DNA of 64,000 nucleotides from RPRB01 sp035501615. GTDB taxonomy: Bacteria; Myxococcota; Myxococcia; Myxococcales; Myxococcaceae. The position numbers were made by a program, and so were the translations under genes. The notes beneath the pieces are model-generated. The model was not told the DNA's origin, searched no databases, and saw nothing but the letters and a program-made list of their open reading frames with translations. Location of the stretch: assembly GCA_035501615.1 (NCBI GenBank), contig DATJVY010000023.1:1-64000 (forward strand), written 5' to 3'. Below, one piece after another: positions 61,403 to 64,000 of this stretch; the first letter of the stretch is position 1; every line of letters starts with the position of its first letter.

Positions 61403-63198
61403 GTCCCTCGGTCACCCTGGCCCTCGTCACGCTCGCCGCCCCGCTCGGCGCGGCGCTGATCTCGGTGGTCATCCCTCCGCTGCGCCACCGCGGCGTCCCG
61501 GCGGCGCTGCTGACCCTGGTCGGGAGCGTCCTCGCGACCGGCGCCGCCGCCACCCTCGTGCTCCAGGACGTCGCAGGCCAGGCCGTCCGCGCCACGGTCC
61601 CCTGGCTGGTCGTCCAGGGGAGGGGTCTGGGCGAGGTGGGAGTGCGCCTGGACGCGGTCTCGGTCCCGATGCTGGCGGTGGTCTGCCTCGTCGCGCTCGC
61701 GGTCCAGGTCTACTCGGTGGCCTACATGCACGGGGAGACGCCACGCTCCTACGGCCGGTACTTCGCCTACCACGCGCTCTTCCTCTTCAGCATGAACGCC
61801 CTGGTGCTCGCCCCGGACCTGCTCCAGGCGTTCGCCGGCTGGGAGCTGGTGGGCCTGGTGAGCTACCTGCTCATCGGCTTCCACTTCGATCGTCCGAGCG
61901 CCGCGCGCGCCGCGGTGAAGGCCTTCTGGATGACGAAGCTCGCGGACATGGGCTTTCTGTTCGCGCTCCTGCTGCTCTTCGCTCGCACCGGGGCCTTCTC
62001 CTGGGACGTGGCGCTCCGCCCCGAGGTGGCGGAGGCGACCGCGGCCCTCGTCTTCCTCGCGGTGATGGGGAAGTCCGCGCAGTTCCCGCTCCACGTCTGG
62101 CTCCCCGATGCGATGGAGGGCCCCACGCCGGTCTCGGCGCTGCTTCACGCCGCGACCATGGTGGCGGCGGGCGTCTACCTGGTCGTCCGGGCGGATCCGC
62201 TCTTCGCCCAGGCTCCCTGGGTCCAGGGCGGGATGCTGTGGATCGGCACCATCACCGCGGTGTTCGCCGCGCTCCTCGGCCTGGTGCAGACCGACATCAA
62301 GCGGGTGCTGGCCTACTCCACCTGCTCCCAGCTCGGCTTCATGGTGGCGGCCCTCGGAGCGGGCTCGGCCTTCGCGGGCTTCTTCCACCTCGGCACCCAC
62401 GCCTTCTTCAAGGCGCTCCTCTTCCTCGGCGCCGGCAGCGTCATCCATGCCGTCCACTCCAACTACCTGAGCGACATGGGCGGGCTCGGGCGGAAGATGC
62501 CGGTCACCGCGGTCACCTTCGCCGCCGGCGCGCTCTCGCTCTCCGGCATCCCACCCTTCGCCGGCTTCGCCTCCAAGGACGCGATCCTCACCGCGGTGGA
62601 GGGGAGGGCGGGCTGGGTGCCCTGGGCGCTGCTGCTCGCCACCGCCTTCCTGACCGCCTTCTACATGGGACGGGTGCTGGTGCTGACCTTCCTCGGGAAG
62701 CCCTCGGCGGCCGCGGCGCACGCCCATGAATCGCCGGCGGTCATGACCGGCCCCCTGGTGGTCCTCGCGATTCCCACGGTGGCCGGAGGGTTCCTCGGGC
62801 CGTGGCTGGCGCGGGGGCTCGGCACCGAGCTGCATCTCCACCTCGGGCGGACGCCGGTGCTGGCCAGCGTCGCGGCGCTGGGCGGGCTCGCGCTCTCCGT
62901 CGCCCTCTACGGCCGCGGCCGGGAGGCGCCGCTGGCCGCTACGCTGGCCGCCCTGGACCGTGCCTCGCTCGTCGACCGGGTCTGGGCGTTCGGCTACCGT
63001 GGCGTGCTCCTGCCCCTGAGCGGTGTGCTGCGCTGGGTGGACCGCTACCTCGTCGACGGGCTGATGAACGGCCTCGGTTGGGGAACGCTGGAGGCGGGGG
63101 CGGCCGTCCGGCCCCTCCAGACCGGCCGGGTCCGCGACTATGCGCTGGCGGTGGTGCTGGGGGCGCTGGCGCTGCTCGTCCTGGGGGCCTGGCGATGA
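61399..63198 (+). CDS. nuoL: Complex I subunit NuoL
   Basis: Antiporter-like proton-pumping subunit of 599 residues. Conserved sequence includes FAGWELVGLVSYLLIGFHFD (with the TM5 Glu), AVMGKSAQFPLHVWLPDAME with the TM7 Lys, TPVSALLHAATMVAAGVYLV, DIKRVLAYSTCSQLGFMVAA and FHLGTHAFFKALLFLGAGSV with the broken-helix Lys. The C-terminal part resembles the lateral helix. ATGA overlaps on both sides. Confidence 0.97.
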   Translation: MSPSVTLALVTLAAPLGAALISVVIPPLRHRGVPAALLTLVGSVLATGAAATLVLQDVAGQAVRATVPWLVVQGRGLGEVGVRLDAVSVPMLAVVCLVALAVQVYSVAYMHGETPRSYGRYFAYHALFLFSMNALVLAPDLLQAFAGWELVGLVSYLLIGFHFDRPSAARAAVKAFWMTKLADMGFLFALLLLFARTGAFSWDVALRPEVAEATAALVFLAVMGKSAQFPLHVWLPDAMEGPTPVSALLHAATMVAAGVYLVVRADPLFAQAPWVQGGMLWIGTITAVFAALLGLVQTDIKRVLAYSTCSQLGFMVAALGAGSAFAGFFHLGTHAFFKALLFLGAGSVIHAVHSNYLSDMGGLGRKMPVTAVTFAAGALSLSGIPPFAGFASKDAILTAVEGRAGWVPWALLLATAFLTAFYMGRVLVLTFLGKPSAAAAHAHESPAVMTGPLVVLAIPTVAGGFLGPWLARGLGTELHLHLGRTPVLASVAALGGLALSVALYGRGREAPLAATLAALDRASLVDRVWAFGYRGVLLPLSGVLRWVDRYLVDGLMNGLGWGTLEAGAAVRPLQTGRVRDYALAVVLGALALLVLGAWR

Positions 63199-64000
63199 GC
63201 CGCCACCTGCTCGGGTGGATGGTCGCCTCGCCCGCCGTCGCCGCGGCGCTCCTCCTCGTCGTTCCCGGCCGGATGCGGCGGCTCGTCCGGTGGGTCGCGC
63301 TGGCCGGCGCCGGTGGGGGGCTGGTGGGCGCGGTCGTGGCGGCGCTGGCCTGGGACCGGGGGGTGGGAGGCTTCCAGCTCGCCGAGCGGTACCCGCTGGT
63401 CCCCTCGATGGGCATCTCGCTCTCGCTCGCCGCCGACGGCTGGAGCATCACCCTGGTGCTCCTGACCGGCATCATCATCGTCACCGGAGTGCTGGCGAGC
63501 TGGACGGTGCAGCGCCGGGACAAGGAGTTCTTCGTCCTCCTCCTGACCCTGGTCACCGGCGTGTTCGGCGTCTTCGTCAGCCAGGACCTCTTCGTCTTCT
63601 TCCTCTTCTACGAGATCGCCGTGCTGCCGATGTACCTGCTCATCGGCATCTGGGGGAGCAGCCACAAGATCGCGCCCGCCGGTCCCTTCCGGGGCGCGTG
63701 GCGGCGGTTCTCGGTGGGCGCCCGCGAGTACGCGGCCATGAAGCTCACCCTGATGCTGCTGGTGGGCTCGGCCGCGATCCTCGTCGCCATCCTCGGGCTC
63801 TGGTCGCGCGCGGGCGCGAGGACCTTCGACCTCGCGCACCTCGCCCTCGTGTCGTTCCCCCGCTCGACCCAGATGTGGGTCTTCCCCCTGCTCTGGCTGG
63901 GGTTCGGCACGCTCGCCGGCGTCTTCCCCTTCCACACCTGGAGCCCGGACGGGCACGCCTCGGCGCCGACCGCGGTCAGCATGCTGCACGCCGGGGTGCT
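63195..64000 (+). CDS. nuoM: Complex I subunit NuoM (cut by window end)
   Basis: The first 268 residues of the second antiporter-like subunit. Hydrophobic segments include VASPAVAAALLLVVPG, LVLLTGIIIVTGVLASWTV and FFLFYEIAVLPMYLLIGIWG, which holds the conserved TM5 Glu. MKLTLMLLVGSAAILVAILG and PLLWLGFGTLAGVFPFHTWS then lead to PDGHASAPTAVSMLHAGV. The latter two contain the TM7-TM8 signature. A 20-residue polar insert lies at SSHKIAPAGPFRGAWRRF. Coupled to nuoL by ATGA; nuoN should follow outside. Confidence 0.95.
   Translation, partial: MSRHLLGWMVASPAVAAALLLVVPGRMRRLVRWVALAGAGGGLVGAVVAALAWDRGVGGFQLAERYPLVPSMGISLSLAADGWSITLVLLTGIIIVTGVLASWTVQRRDKEFFVLLLTLVTGVFGVFVSQDLFVFFLFYEIAVLPMYLLIGIWGSSHKIAPAGPFRGAWRRFSVGAREYAAMKLTLMLLVGSAAILVAILGLWSRAGARTFDLAHLALVSFPRSTQMWVFPLLWLGFGTLAGVFPFHTWSPDGHASAPTAVSMLHAGV

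Overview
The window is about 70% GC, almost fully coding, with GTG and TTG starts and many ATGA or GTGA gene overlaps. Gene content (classical menaquinone pathway, SPOR and LapB envelope proteins, lepA-lepB-pyrBC-carA order, proton-pumping complex I) points to a Gram-negative member of the Myxococcota/Deltaproteobacteria, probably near Anaeromyxobacter. That assignment is inferred from gene content and style, not from a database search.

Region 1 (1-7276, minus strand): an RND efflux operon, tolC-like, lipoprotein adaptor, then a 1205-aa RND pump. It is flanked by two closely paralogous TetR regulators. Both tetR genes carry the same 8-2-8 palindrome (TAACCAAC-NN-GTTGGTTA) just before their start codons, and two degenerate copies lie before tolC.

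Region 2 (7329-13459, minus strand): two small unknown genes, then a set made of a small membrane protein, an ATP/ADP-translocase-type transporter, an outer-membrane beta-barrel and a lipoprotein with kinase-like motifs. This is my best candidate for an undescribed system: an extracytoplasmic, nucleotide-dependent module.

Region 3 (13571-23859): tRNA-Arg(CCU), an LRR protein, a saccharopine-dehydrogenase-like reductase, a DUF885 zincin, a CBS protein, a small Cys-rich membrane protein, an orphan MlaC, a beta-barrel, a CCA-adding-type nucleotidyltransferase and a histidine kinase.

Region 4 (23912-39269, mostly plus): housekeeping. It holds mnmA, sppA, a HIT hydrolase, lapB, a SPOR protein, a cupin, two nucleotide-sugar SDR enzymes, lepA, lepB, pyrB, pyrC and carA. 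It ends at a strong hairpin between convergent genes.

Region 5 (39317-42126, minus): an unknown protein, a DUF3455 lipoprotein and the menaquinone methyltransferase, which is translationally coupled to the DAHP synthase aroF (to 43013).

Region 6 (43114-64000, plus): menF-D-H-B-A-C-E, a polyprenyl diphosphate synthase, a GbsR/MarR regulator, a two-subunit 2-oxoacid:ferredoxin oxidoreductase (korAB-like), a ferritin-like protein, and complex I genes nuoA-BC(fused)-D-H-I-J-K-L-M (M cut by the window end). nuoE, F and G are absent from between D and H. The block therefore reads as one respiratory unit: chorismate supply, quinone head and tail synthesis, a source of reduced ferredoxin, and a quinone reductase without its NADH module at this locus. 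Two copies of GTTCAAG-N4-CTTGAAC, one in the aroF/menF divergent gap and one at the polyprenyl synthase start, look like a shared operator.
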